Of a DNA stretch of 64,000 nt, positions 34,033 through 42,954 are shown piece by piece. How positions within the stretch are numbered: the stretch's first letter is position 1; every line of letters begins with the position of its first letter. The position numbers were made by a program, and so were the translations under genes. The DNA comes from Mannheimia varigena (lineage in GTDB: Bacteria > Pseudomonadota > Gammaproteobacteria > Enterobacterales > Pasteurellaceae), in assembly GCF_013377235.1 (NCBI RefSeq), contig NZ_CP016226.1, forward strand, positions 248,001 to 312,000, written 5' to 3'. Below the pieces are notes generated by a model. It worked only from the letters and a program-made list of their open reading frames with translations. It did not search any database and had not been told where the DNA came from.

Positions 34033-34515
34033 ATGGAACATAAAAAACTACCTAAAGCACTAGATGCTATTGATCTAAAAATCTTAAACGAGCTACAACG
34101 TAACGGGAAAATCTCAAATATTGAATTATCAAAACGTGTAGGACTTTCGCCAACACCTTGTTTAGAGCGAGTAAAACGCCTTGAAAAAAATAACGTGATT
34201 ACAGGATACAAAGCATTATTAAACCCAGAGTTGTTAGATGCCCCTTTATTAGTTATTGTGGAAATTACTCTTGTGCGTGGTAAGCCTGATGTATTTGAGG
34301 AATTTAATAAGGCGATTCAGCAACTAGAGGAAATTCAAGAATGCCATTTAGTGTCTGGAGATTTCGATTATTTATTAAAAACCCGTGTAGCAGATATGGC
34401 AGCGTATCGTAAATTACTCGGTACAACTTTATTACGTTTACCAGGTGTGAATGACACCCGAACTTATGTGGTAATGGAAGAAGTGAAACAAACCAACTAT
34501 TTGTTGTTAAAGTAA
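34033..34515 (+). CDS. lrp: Leucine-responsive regulatory protein
   Basis: 160 residues (E. coli 164). The N-terminal HTH (ALDAIDLKILNELQRNGKISNIELSKRVGLSPTPCLERVKRLE) and the C-terminal RAM/AsnC effector domain (LVIVEITLVRG...GDFDYLLKTRV...LPGVNDTRTYVVMEEVK) are intact. Lrp is a global regulator of amino-acid metabolism; ilvIH, its classical target, lies 12 kb away in this window. AAGGAG sits 5 bases before ATG 34033. ftsK follows after 10 bases, as in E. coli. Confidence 0.95.
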   Translation: MEHKKLPKALDAIDLKILNELQRNGKISNIELSKRVGLSPTPCLERVKRLEKNNVITGYKALLNPELLDAPLLVIVEITLVRGKPDVFEEFNKAIQQLEEIQECHLVSGDFDYLLKTRVADMAAYRKLLGTTLLRLPGVNDTRTYVVMEEVKQTNYLLLK

Positions 34516-34525
34516 GGAGAATTGA

Positions 34526-37216
34526 GTGATTGAGCAACTCAAACCCCATCTAAAAGGTAAAGAAACGTTAATCAAGGCCGCGCTTATATTAGCCTGTCTG
34601 CTTGGTATTTATTTACTGATTGCATGGGCAAGTTATAGTCCATTAGACAACGTGTGGACAGCTGCCAGCACACTTACCCAAACGACTTTAAATAAAGCGG
34701 GAAGCTTTGGTGCTTGGAGCATTGATATGCTTTACGCTATGTTTGGTAAAGTAGCTGTATTAGTGCCTTTTGCACTAATTATCTCATCAATTTATGTATT
34801 AGGAATAGGCTTGAGTTCAGAGATGAAATGGAAAACTGTCTTCTTACGCTTAATCAGTTTTCTATTATTGATGGTTGGGCTTGCAGGTTTGTTTAGTGTA
34901 CTTTTCTCCAACTCTGCTTATTATCTTTCTGGCGGATTTATTGGTGGAATTTGGCAATCTGTACTTTCTGAAACTTTAGGGCAATTTGGTGCATTGCTTA
35001 TTGCGATGATTTTTACAGTAGCAGGTTTGTATTTCTGTTCAGCTCAATCGTTATTACCTATTTTATCTCAATTTTATGATTGGTTGATGGCAAAAACAGA
35101 AGATCGTAAATCTGACGAAGCCTCGCACGATTTGCAAAATTCGGAGCAAAATCAACCGCTTGCAATAGAACAAGAAACAATTGTTGATGTAAAGGAAGAT
35201 GAACAGCCACAATTTACAGATATTTCAGCATTTAAACGCCCAAATATCAGTGGTTTAAGACAATCTGCTGCAGAAACAATTAGTCATAGTGAGATGTATG
35301 ATATTGAGCGAGATTTAGACTTGCCAACTATTAATATCAATACTCAAGTTGAAACTGCTAATGAAATTGTTGAGGAAGTGATAGTTCAAACAGATTATCG
35401 CCCCCAACACATTACAAATGAAGTCCAAATGCCGGTAATTAGGCTAAATACAGCTGTTGAAACAGTAGTTGAAAATGAATTAGAAGAAGAGCCAGTTACA
35501 CCATTTACAAATACAGTCCAGAATGAAGTTATTATTCCTTATATTCAAGTTGAACAGCGTATTGAGGAAGAAGATAAAGAAACGTTCGAGGAAGAAATTG
35601 ATGATGTGCGTGAAATTACGCCTGAGTTTATGGTAATACCGCCGAAAGCAATGAAAGAGGCTACAGAGCAACCAAGTTACCCAAAAGGTTATGGCGATAC
35701 TTTAATTCACCCACTTTTACAACGAAAAGTAACCACTGAAAAACCAACAACACCACTGCCAACATTGGACTTGTTAGATAAAGCCCCAATGCAAACACAG
35801 CAAATTACTGAGCAAGAAATTCGTGATACTTCTGTGCGTTTAGAGGCAGAATTAGCTAATTTTGGTGTGAAAGCCACAGTGGAAGATGTGTTAGTTGGCC
35901 CTGTAGTTACGCGTTATGAAATTCAGCCTGCAGCGGGGGTTAAAGCTTCAAAAATTACAAACTTAGCCAGTGATATTGCGCGAGGGTTAATGTTTAAGGC
36001 TATTCGTATTACTGAAGTTATTCCAAATAAACCTTATATGGGAATTGAAACACCAAACAAACACCGTGAAACTGTGTGGTTGCGTGATGTATTAGATAGC
36101 AATGAATTCCGCAACACAACGGCAACCTTACCAATGGCGTTAGGTAAAGATATTAGTGGTGAGCCTGTTGTCGTGGATATGGCGAAAATGCCACATTTAT
36201 TAGTTGCAGGGCAAACAGGTGGCGGTAAATCGGTTGGGGTTAATACAATGATTTTAAGCCTCTTGTTTAAGCTAACGCCAGAGCAAGTTCGCTTTATTAT
36301 GATTGACCCGAAAGTGGTGGAGCTTTCCATTTATAATGATATTCCGCATTTATTAACGCCGGTAGTAACCGATATGAAAAAAGCAGCGAATGCGTTACGC
36401 TGGGCTGTGGAAGAAATGGAGCGTCGCTATATTTTAGTGAGCCATTTACAGGTACGTAATATTGAAGGCTACAATGCTAAAATTGATCAAGCAACGGCAA
36501 TGAACTTGCCAATTCCTGATCCAACGTGGCGACCGGGTGATTCAATGGACAGTTTACCTCCGCCACTACAAAAATTAAGCTATATTGTTTTAATTGTTGA
36601 TGAGTTTGCCGATTTGATGATGTCTGCCGGCAAAGAAGTGGAAGAGTACATTATGCGAATTGCACAAAAAGCAAGGGCCGTAGGTATTCATTTAATTCTT
36701 GCTACCCAACGTCCATCAACGGATGTAATTACCGGTGTAATTAAAGCAAACATTCCGAGCCGAATTGCCTTTACGGTGGCGAGCCAAATTGATTCAAGAA
36801 CGATTTTAGACTCCGGTGGTGCTGAAGCCTTATTAGGACGAGGTGATATGTTGTACTCTGGGGCGGGAAGTCCGGATATTATTCGTGTGCACGGGGCATT
36901 TATGAAAGATGAAGAAGTACAACGTGTAGCAGATAACTGGCGTGCAAGAGGGAAACCGAATTATCTGGAAAGCATTGTGGAATCGAAATCAGATGATAAT
37001 GACGCTAAAAATGATAATGCGGGAGGGGATTTAGACCCACTCTTTGATGAAGTAGTTGAGTATGTAGTTGAAACAGGTTCTGTTTCTATTAGTAATATTC
37101 AACGCCGATTCTCACTGGGCTTTAACCGAGCTGCGAGAATTGTCGATCAAATGGAAGCTCAAGGCATTGTGTCTGAACCGGGTAAAGGCGGAAAACGAGA
37201 AGTGCTTGCAAGATAA
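34526..37216 (+). CDS. ftsK: DNA translocase FtsK
   Basis: 896 residues from a GTG with AAGGAG 6 bases upstream. Four membrane helices occupy the first 175 residues, a hydrophilic acidic linker runs to about 400, and the RecA-like motor follows with Walker A GQTGGGKSVG near 562 and Walker B YIVLIVDEFADLMM. The C-terminal winged-helix gamma domain (about 830-896) reads KOPS and activates XerCD. The linker is much shorter than E. coli's (1329-residue protein), common in Pasteurellaceae. The protein anchors at the septum and clears chromosome termini. Confidence 0.97.
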   Translation: MIEQLKPHLKGKETLIKAALILACLLGIYLLIAWASYSPLDNVWTAASTLTQTTLNKAGSFGAWSIDMLYAMFGKVAVLVPFALIISSIYVLGIGLSSEMKWKTVFLRLISFLLLMVGLAGLFSVLFSNSAYYLSGGFIGGIWQSVLSETLGQFGALLIAMIFTVAGLYFCSAQSLLPILSQFYDWLMAKTEDRKSDEASHDLQNSEQNQPLAIEQETIVDVKEDEQPQFTDISAFKRPNISGLRQSAAETISHSEMYDIERDLDLPTININTQVETANEIVEEVIVQTDYRPQHITNEVQMPVIRLNTAVETVVENELEEEPVTPFTNTVQNEVIIPYIQVEQRIEEEDKETFEEEIDDVREITPEFMVIPPKAMKEATEQPSYPKGYGDTLIHPLLQRKVTTEKPTTPLPTLDLLDKAPMQTQQITEQEIRDTSVRLEAELANFGVKATVEDVLVGPVVTRYEIQPAAGVKASKITNLASDIARGLMFKAIRITEVIPNKPYMGIETPNKHRETVWLRDVLDSNEFRNTTATLPMALGKDISGEPVVVDMAKMPHLLVAGQTGGGKSVGVNTMILSLLFKLTPEQVRFIMIDPKVVELSIYNDIPHLLTPVVTDMKKAANALRWAVEEMERRYILVSHLQVRNIEGYNAKIDQATAMNLPIPDPTWRPGDSMDSLPPPLQKLSYIVLIVDEFADLMMSAGKEVEEYIMRIAQKARAVGIHLILATQRPSTDVITGVIKANIPSRIAFTVASQIDSRTILDSGGAEALLGRGDMLYSGAGSPDIIRVHGAFMKDEEVQRVADNWRARGKPNYLESIVESKSDDNDAKNDNAGGDLDPLFDEVVEYVVETGSVSISNIQRRFSLGFNRAARIVDQMEAQGIVSEPGKGGKREVLAR

Positions 37217-37231
37217 GCTTTAATTAGAAAT

Positions 37232-37298
37232 ACAAGCGGTTAGATTTCATCAAAAATTTACAACGTTGGTAAATTTTGACAAAGATCTAACCGCTTGT
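37232..37298 (+). terminator. Nested inverted uptake-sequence pair after ftsK
   Basis: Outer arms ACAAGCGGTTAGAT / ATCTAACCGCTTGT (14 bp) enclose an inner AAAATTTAC / GTAAATTTT stem around AACGTT. A T-rich run follows, and the element begins 15 bases after the ftsK stop. Confidence 0.72.
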
Positions 37299-37391
37299 TT
37301 TTATTTAAGCTAAATTAATCGTAGTATAAAGAGTACCTTTGAGCTAAAATCAACCTAATTTTTAATTTTCGTTTATGGATTGGAGAAGATT

Positions 37392-38231
37392 ATGCGATTA
37401 GGTGGGTTAAGACGTAGTAAAAATGTGGAAGACAGACGTGAAAGTGGTTCAGGAAGAGTGTCTGTTGGACGAGGTAAAGGGGGCATTCTTACCTTTATTA
37501 TCGTGCTAGTCGGTGCTTATTATGGTGTGGACTTAAGCGGTTTAATGGGCGGTCAAGAAAGCTACCAACAAACATCATCAAAGTTAGAAAGTTCTGAAGA
37601 AGCACATTTAGAAGATTTATCCTCTAAGGTATTAGCTAGCACAGAGGATATTTGGAGTGCGTACTTCAAACAAAATGGTCTAACTTATAAAGAGCCAACT
37701 TTAGTACTTTATCGTGGTGCAACTCAAACGGCTTGCGGCACAGGTCAATCGGCAATGGGACCGTTCTATTGCCCTGTGGATCAAAAAGTATATATCGATT
37801 TATCATTCTATGACGATATGCGTAAAAGACTGAGAGCATCGGGCGAATTTGCTTTCTCTTATGTGATTGCACACGAAGTAGGACACCACGTTCAGAATTT
37901 ATTAGGAATTACAGGTAAAACTCAGCGTGAACAGATGAGAGCTAAGTCTAAAGCGGTGGCAAATCAGATCTCAGTCAATGTAGAATTGCAAGCAGACTGC
38001 TTTGCTGGCGTTTGGGGGCATCAACTTGCTCAACAAAATAGATTAGAACAACGTGATATTGAAGATGCCTTTAATGCTGCTCAAGCGGTAGGTGATGACA
38101 GATTACAACAGCAAAGTCGAGGTTATGTTGTGCCAGATAGTTTTACGCACGGTTCATCGGCCCAGCGTTTAGAATGGTTCAAAAAGGGTTTAACCGCAGG
38201 TAATCCATCAGTTTGTAATACTTTTAATTAA
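37392..38231 (+). CDS. ypfJ: YpfJ-family neutral zinc metallopeptidase
   Basis: 279 residues from ATG 37392 (MRLGGLRRSKNVEDRR) with GGAGA 5 bases upstream. One membrane segment (about 28-45: GGILTFIIVLVGAYYGV) is followed by a metallopeptidase domain with HEVGHH at 161-166 and a downstream ELQADCFAG glutamate ligand. The family is often annotated as a neutral zinc metallopeptidase; its physiological substrate is not established. Orientation with the catalytic domain in the periplasm is inferred. Confidence 0.85.
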   Translation: MRLGGLRRSKNVEDRRESGSGRVSVGRGKGGILTFIIVLVGAYYGVDLSGLMGGQESYQQTSSKLESSEEAHLEDLSSKVLASTEDIWSAYFKQNGLTYKEPTLVLYRGATQTACGTGQSAMGPFYCPVDQKVYIDLSFYDDMRKRLRASGEFAFSYVIAHEVGHHVQNLLGITGKTQREQMRAKSKAVANQISVNVELQADCFAGVWGHQLAQQNRLEQRDIEDAFNAAQAVGDDRLQQQSRGYVVPDSFTHGSSAQRLEWFKKGLTAGNPSVCNTFN

Positions 38232-38268
38232 AAAAATTAATTAAATTATTTGAAATTCTTTTATTGCT

Positions 38269-38286
38269 GTACTACTATAATAGTAC
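38269..38286. promoter_or_regulatory. TrpR-like operator overlapping the aroG -10 box
   Basis: GTACTACTATAATAGTAC has perfect 6-base arms (GTACTA/TAGTAC) and matches the E. coli trp operator GAACTAGTTAACTAGTAC at 13 of 18 positions. It contains TATAAT (38276-38281), the presumptive -10 element of aroG, 37 bases before the start. Binding would block the promoter. Confidence 0.55.
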
Positions 38287-38317
38287 GGTCTTATTTTTTA
38301 TTTAGAGAGTGAAAGCA

Positions 38318-39406
38318 ATGGCTTATACAGATGCTAAAAATGATGATGTTAGAATCACAAATATTGAAGAATTATTACCCCCAGTTGCATTATTAGAACG
38401 CTATCCTGCTAGCGATGTAGCAGCAGAAACTGTTGAACAAACTCGTAAAGCAATCCATAAAATTTTACACGGAGCTGATGATCGTTTGTTAGTGGTAATT
38501 GGACCTTGCTCAATCCATGACCCAAAGGCGGCATTAGAATACGCACAAAAAATTAAAGAAATGCGTGCAAATCCTATCATTAACCAAAATTTAGAAGTAG
38601 TAATGCGTGTATATTTTGAAAAGCCACGTACAACAGTAGGTTGGAAAGGATTAATTAACGATCCATACTTAAATGAAACTTACGCACTAAATGATGGTTT
38701 GCGTATTGCTCGTAAAGTATTATCAGACATCAATGATTTAACCGTACCAACAGCGGGTGAATTCTTAGATATGATCACGCCACAATATATGGCGGACTTT
38801 ATGAGCTGGGGAGCGATTGGTGCAAGAACTACAGAGTCTCAAGTTCATCGTGAGCTTGCTTCTGGTTTATCTTGTGCGGTTGGTTTTAAAAACGGCACAA
38901 ATGGTGGTGTAAAAATTGCATTAGACGCAATTTCTTCAGCGAAATCGCCTCACCACTTCTTATCTGTTACTAAATTTGGACACTCTGCAATTGTAACCAC
39001 TGCCGGCAACCCAGATTGCCATATCATTTTGCGTGGTGGTGATAAAGGTACTAATTATGATGCAGAATCTGTTGCGGAAGCTTGTGCGGCTATCGAAAAA
39101 GCAGGTAATCGTCCGCACGTGATGGTGGATTTCAGCCACGCCAACAGCCAAAAACAGTTCAAACGTCAAATGGACGTGTGTGCTGATGTTTGCAACCAAA
39201 TTGCTGGCGGTTCAGATTTCATTTCAGGTGTAATGATTGAAAGTCACTTAGTAGAGGGCAGACAAGATTTGGTCGAGGGTAAAGGCTTAGAAGCTCTCGT
39301 TTACGGCCAGAGTATTACTGATGCTTGTATCGGCTGGGAAGATAGCGAAAAATCCCTATTTGCTTTAGCCCAAGCGGTGGAACAACGCCGTAAAAATCGT
39401 CCGTAA
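38318..39406 (+). CDS. aroG: 3-deoxy-7-phosphoheptulonate synthase (AroG-type DAHP synthase)
   Basis: 362 residues, class I-alpha DAHP synthase. VVIGPCSIHDP, RVYFEKPRTTVGWKGLINDP, GARTTESQVHRELASGLSC and VDFSHANSQKQFK are intact and closest to E. coli AroG. It condenses PEP with erythrose 4-phosphate, the committed step of aromatic synthesis. ATG 38318 (MAYTDAKNDDVRI) is used; the GTG three codons earlier overlaps the ribosome site. A TrpR-like operator covers the promoter, implying tryptophan repression even though the sequence is of the AroG class. Confidence 0.94.
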   Translation: MAYTDAKNDDVRITNIEELLPPVALLERYPASDVAAETVEQTRKAIHKILHGADDRLLVVIGPCSIHDPKAALEYAQKIKEMRANPIINQNLEVVMRVYFEKPRTTVGWKGLINDPYLNETYALNDGLRIARKVLSDINDLTVPTAGEFLDMITPQYMADFMSWGAIGARTTESQVHRELASGLSCAVGFKNGTNGGVKIALDAISSAKSPHHFLSVTKFGHSAIVTTAGNPDCHIILRGGDKGTNYDAESVAEACAAIEKAGNRPHVMVDFSHANSQKQFKRQMDVCADVCNQIAGGSDFISGVMIESHLVEGRQDLVEGKGLEALVYGQSITDACIGWEDSEKSLFALAQAVEQRRKNRP

Positions 39407-39478
39407 AATTTCAATTTTCAGCTAATTTTTATATAATGGCGTACGTTTAAACGTATGCCTTTTATTTTTAGAGAAATT

Positions 39479-40168
39479 ATGACAACAATTCTTGCTTTAG
39501 ATACCGCGACAGAAGCCTGTTCGGTTGCGTTACTGCATAATGGGAAAATTTCTACCCTTGATGAAATTAGCCCTCGCTCCCACACACAACGTATTTTGCC
39601 AATGGTTGATGAATTACTTACGCAGGCAAATATTCAGATCAAAGACGTTAATTATTTAGTATTCGGGCGTGGTCCGGGCAGTTTTACGGGGGTTAGAGTA
39701 GGCGTAAGTGTTGCTCAAGGCTTAGCAATGGGAGCAAACTTGCCTGTAGTGGCTGTCTCTAATCTAAAAGCAATGGCAGAAGAAGCCTACCAAAAACTCG
39801 GAGCGGAAAAGGTGATTGCCTTAATTGATGCCCGAATGAACGAGGTCTATTTCGCCCAATTTGAGCGAAATGGCGAACAGTGGAATGAAGTGGTCGTAGA
39901 GCAGGTCTGTTCGCCAGAAAAAGCGATTAGCCAATTCCAAATCAGCGAAAATATGATAGTTGTCGGCACAGGCTGGGCGGCGTATTCGCAATTTTCCGAG
40001 CAAAATCTACCGCTTGTGGTGAGTGAGATTACGTTACCTTCGGCGGAATATATGCTTTCTATTGCGGAAGTTGAAATCCAAAACAGTAACACGCAATCGG
40101 CGTTAGAAATTGAGCCGGTTTATTTGCGTAACGAAGTAACGTGGGAAAAATTGCCGAATAAGCGGTAA
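39479..40168 (+). CDS. tsaB: tRNA threonylcarbamoyladenosine biosynthesis protein TsaB
   Basis: 229 residues from ATG 39479 (MTTILALDTATEACSVALL), the family start; the in-frame ATG at 39455 adds eight residues without a ribosome site. The ASKHA-type N-terminal fold and YLVFGRGPGSFTGVRVGVSVAQGLA are conserved. TsaB bridges TsaD and TsaE in making t6A37 in ANN-decoding tRNAs and is itself non-catalytic. It is followed by an inverted uptake-sequence terminator. Confidence 0.94.
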   Translation: MTTILALDTATEACSVALLHNGKISTLDEISPRSHTQRILPMVDELLTQANIQIKDVNYLVFGRGPGSFTGVRVGVSVAQGLAMGANLPVVAVSNLKAMAEEAYQKLGAEKVIALIDARMNEVYFAQFERNGEQWNEVVVEQVCSPEKAISQFQISENMIVVGTGWAAYSQFSEQNLPLVVSEITLPSAEYMLSIAEVEIQNSNTQSALEIEPVYLRNEVTWEKLPNKR

Positions 40169-40172
40169 ATAA

Positions 40173-40230
40173 ACAAGCGGTTAAATTCATTCCACTTTTT
40201 GCAAATGTTGAAAAGAATTTAACCGCTTGC
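40173..40230 (+). terminator. Inverted uptake-sequence pair after tsaB
   Basis: Arms CAAGCGGTTAAATTC / GAATTTAACCGCTTG give a perfect 15-bp stem around TTTTTGCAAA, starting 4 bases after the stop. Confidence 0.7.
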
Positions 40231-40244
40231 ATTGTTCGTATTTA

Positions 40245-40270
40245 TAGGGGCAAATTGCAATTTACCCCTA
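40245..40270. terminator. Palindrome downstream of tdk
   Basis: TAGGGG-c-AAATT-GC-AATTT-a-CCCCTA, a 26-base palindrome with one mismatch, lies 6 bases past the tdk stop and probably terminates it on the minus strand. Confidence 0.5.
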
Positions 40271-40276
40271 CGTAGT

Positions 40277-40858
40277 TCATAGCTTACCTAGTTTTTCTTT
40301 ATAGTGATAACGGCAAACCGAGAGGTATTTGTCGTTGCCTCCGATTTGGATTTGTTCGCCGTCTTTGATCGCTTCACCTTTTTCGTTTAGGCGAACCACG
40401 AAGTGGGCTTTTCTGCCACAGTCGCAGATGGTTTTGAGCTCTTCCAATTCATCTGCCCACGCCAATAAATATTGGCTACCTTCAAAAAGTTCTGCTTGGA
40501 AATCGGTGCGCAGTCCGTAGCATAGCACGGGGATTTTGAGTTTATCCACCACATCGCTTAATTGATAAACTTGGGCTTTAGTGAGGAATTGGGCTTCGTC
40601 AATAAGGATGCAGTGTAACGCTTTTTCGCCATGCGCAGATTGGATTTCCGTAAATAAATCGGTTTCTGCATTGAATAATTGAGCCGTTTGTGAAATGCCG
40701 ATGCGAGAGCTGACTTTCCCTACACCAAAACGGTCATCAATTGCCGCTGTGTAAACCAGCGTATTCATTCCACGTTCGTGGTAGTTGTAGGAAGATTGCA
40801 GTAGAGTCGTCGATTTCCCTGCATTCATTGAAGAGTAATAAAAATAGAGCTTTGCCAT
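40277..40858 (-). CDS. tdk: Thymidine kinase
   Basis: 193 residues, type II thymidine kinase. The P-loop is YSSMNAGKST (about 8-17), Walker B is ILIDEAQFL, and the zinc-binding cysteines occur in ICDCGRKA and near the C-terminus (SVCRYHY). It phosphorylates thymidine and deoxyuridine for salvage, in line with the periplasmic nucleotidases ushA and cpdB in this window. zapB lies upstream on the same strand, but a terminator separates the two. Confidence 0.96.
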   Translation of the reverse strand: MAKLYFYYSSMNAGKSTTLLQSSYNYHERGMNTLVYTAAIDDRFGVGKVSSRIGISQTAQLFNAETDLFTEIQSAHGEKALHCILIDEAQFLTKAQVYQLSDVVDKLKIPVLCYGLRTDFQAELFEGSQYLLAWADELEELKTICDCGRKAHFVVRLNEKGEAIKDGEQIQIGGNDKYLSVCRYHYKEKLGKL

Positions 40859-40874
40859 ATTTGAAATAAAATAA

Positions 40875-40898
40875 AAACGGCTAACAAATTAGCCGTTT
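40875..40898 (-). terminator. Intrinsic terminator between zapB and tdk
   Basis: AAACGGCTAA / TTAGCCGTTT, a 10-bp stem with loop CAAA. On the minus strand it is followed by TTTTATTTTATTTC, so zapB transcripts end here. Confidence 0.82.
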
Positions 40899-40908
40899 GG
40901 GTTTAGGA

Positions 40909-41127
40909 TTAAACGTTGTCGATTTGACCTAAAAGTGAACGTAAACGCTCTTGGAAGTTTTGTTGTTCCACTTTTAATTGTTCGTATTCGTTGCGTAACG
41001 TTTCGTTTTCTTGTTTTGCTGCATCGTTTTTGCCTTTTAATTCTTCAACTTCTAATTGAAGTAATTGAATAGTTTCAACAGCTTGTTTAATTTTTTCTTC
41101 TAATTGGTCTAAAACCGATAATGACAT
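40909..41127 (-). CDS. zapB: Cell division protein ZapB
   Basis: 72 residues predicted to be one continuous coiled coil (LDQLEEKIKQAVETIQLLQLEVEELK through RLRSLLGQI), matching ZapB in length and heptad pattern. ZapB stabilises the Z ring through ZapA and links it to MatP at the chromosome terminus, functionally next to FtsK. GAGGG lies 7 bases before the ATG. Confidence 0.9.
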   Translation of the reverse strand: MSLSVLDQLEEKIKQAVETIQLLQLEVEELKGKNDAAKQENETLRNEYEQLKVEQQNFQERLRSLLGQIDNV

Positions 41128-41323
41128 AATAAATTCCCTCTAAAATGGTGTAAAACTGGCAAAGATTATACTCTAAATCTGACTTCATTTTCACAAAAAA
41201 GTTTGCTTATTTTTGAATTTTTATGCAAATGCTGATTTTTTAGTAACACCGCCCGAAAGTTACTGTTAAAATATAGCCTTACTTCTTTTAAAGTTTTTCT
41301 TTCAAGAAACTAAGGAACAAAAA

Positions 41324-42343
41324 ATGAAACGAACCCTCTCTTTTGAATTTTCTCGTGTCACTGAGGCTGCTGCGTTGGCTGCCTATTCTTGGCTTGGTCG
41401 TGGCGATAAAAATGCCGCCGATGATGCCGCTGTAAAAGCTATGCGTTTTATGCTGAATCAAATGGAAATCCGTGGTGAAGTCGTGATTGGTGAAGGCGAA
41501 ATTGATGAAGCCCCAATGCTGTATATCGGCGAAAAAATTGGACTATCTCGCCTTGAAGATGAAGAAATCAGCATTGCGGTTGATCCGATTGACGGCACAA
41601 GAATGACCGCAATGGGGCAGGCAAATGCGTTGTCGGTGTTGGCGGCAGGTGGTAAAGATACCTTTTTAAAAGCCCCTGATATGTATATGGAAAAATTGGT
41701 GGTTGGGGCAGAGTGTAAGGGAATGATCGACCTGAATTTGCCTTTGGAGCAGAATCTTCGCCGAGTTGCCTCAAAAAAAGGGAAGTTGCTTTCGCAGCTT
41801 ACCATTGCCATTCTTGCCAAACCTCGCCACGAGCAGATTATTGCGGAAGTGCAAAAACTTGGTGTTAGAGTGATTGCCATTCCTGACGGCGATGTGGCTG
41901 CGGCAGTGCAGTGTTGTTTGCCTGAGAGCGAATTAGATCTGCTTTATGGCATTGGCGGAGCTCCGGAAGGTGTCGTGGCAGGGGCTGCGGTGCGTGCTTT
42001 GGGCGGTGATATGAACGCTCGCCTGATTCCTCGCAATCAAGTAAAAGGCAACAGTCCTGAAAATCTAACCGCGACCGAAAAAGAGCTTTCTCGTTGTAAT
42101 GAAATGAATGTGCCGGTAAATACGGTACTGAAATTAGAAGATTTGGTACGTGATGACAACCTTGTTTTTGTGGCAACCGGCATTACAACCGGGGATTTAT
42201 TGAAAGGTATCCGCCGCAAGGGCAATATTGCTAGCACCGAAACATTGCTCATTCGTGGCAAGTCTCGTACCATTCGTAAAATCCAATCAGAACATTATAT
42301 TGACCGCAAAGATAACGAATTGCTGTCGTTAATGGATTTATAA
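41324..42343 (+). CDS. glpX: Class II fructose-1,6-bisphosphatase
   Basis: 339 residues, GlpX family. GEGEIDEAPMLYIGE and VDPIDGTRMTA supply the metal-binding acidic residues, and GIGGAPEGVVAGAAVRALGGDM is the substrate-binding block. It hydrolyses FBP in gluconeogenesis. AAGGAA lies before ATG 41324. It stands alone, without glpF or glpK, and ends at a strong terminator. Confidence 0.96.
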   Translation: MKRTLSFEFSRVTEAAALAAYSWLGRGDKNAADDAAVKAMRFMLNQMEIRGEVVIGEGEIDEAPMLYIGEKIGLSRLEDEEISIAVDPIDGTRMTAMGQANALSVLAAGGKDTFLKAPDMYMEKLVVGAECKGMIDLNLPLEQNLRRVASKKGKLLSQLTIAILAKPRHEQIIAEVQKLGVRVIAIPDGDVAAAVQCCLPESELDLLYGIGGAPEGVVAGAAVRALGGDMNARLIPRNQVKGNSPENLTATEKELSRCNEMNVPVNTVLKLEDLVRDDNLVFVATGITTGDLLKGIRRKGNIASTETLLIRGKSRTIRKIQSEHYIDRKDNELLSLMDL

Positions 42344-42360
42344 TTTCTATTTCATCGTAC

Positions 42361-42388
42361 AAATCGGGCAAAATTGCCCGATTTTTTT
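42361..42388 (+). terminator. Intrinsic terminator after glpX
   Basis: AAATCGGGCAA / TTGCCCGATTT, an 11-bp stem with a 2-base loop, closed by seven T residues. Confidence 0.9.
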
Positions 42389-42422
42389 ATGCTTTCCTTC
42401 ATTTTACGCAACATTGTCACGT

Positions 42423-42746
42423 TTATTCTGGTTTGTGCGTATTTATTGCACACAAATTAAAGCCTAATGTTTCTGCCACGGTGCAGATAGTCTGAAATTT
42501 CACTTGGCTTGGGTGTTTAAACAGGCGTTTAAGGGTAGAGCTGGAAATGCCGGTTTGCATTTCTAACGTGGTTAATTCAATTCCTAATGCTTTCCGCTGA
42601 GCATTCAACTGTTTTCCAAACTCACTCAACTCGCTAATTTTGTTCCGTTCAAATAATTTCTGTTCTTCTTGTTCCTGTTTTAAGGCTAGTTTTCTGAGCT
42701 GATTAAGCTGATTTATTTGATTTTGTAATTCGGCTGAGATTTTCAT
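42423..42746 (-). CDS. Orphan XRE-family HTH regulator
   Basis: 107 residues. The first half (about 5-45) is a charged predicted coiled coil (LNQLRKLALKQEQEEQKLFERNK); the second half is an HTH_XRE domain (about 50-103: RKALGIELTTLEMQTGISSSTLKRLFKHPSQVKFQTICTVAETLGFNL). The domain resembles HipB/HigA-type antitoxins, but no toxin-like ORF adjoins it; glpX and pepP flank it. A short palindrome upstream (42820-42837) may be its operator. Its target is unknown. Confidence 0.75.
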   Translation of the reverse strand: MKISAELQNQINQLNQLRKLALKQEQEEQKLFERNKISELSEFGKQLNAQRKALGIELTTLEMQTGISSSTLKRLFKHPSQVKFQTICTVAETLGFNLCAINTHKPE

Positions 42747-42819
42747 TTTTTGCTTCCTATTTTTATTTTTGAGCTTTCTGGTTTCTATTTTTCTTTTTAA
42801 GGATTAAAAATAAACCTCA

Positions 42820-42837
42820 AAGATTATATTTAATCTT
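42820..42837. promoter_or_regulatory. Palindrome upstream of the XRE regulator
   Basis: AAGATTA-TATT-TAATCTT, with perfect 7-base arms, lies 74-91 bases upstream of the regulator's start and 118 bases before pepP. A second AGGATTAAAA half-like element occurs at about 42800. An autoregulatory operator is possible. Confidence 0.35.
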
Positions 42838-42954
42838 AATGGCTTTTGTTGTGATATTCAAGAACTCAAATATAAACCACCTTAAAAATCAGTTAGGCAA
42901 GGTTATCTATGCTAAAATAGCGGTAATTAAAACGAACAGAGAAAGAAGGAAGTT

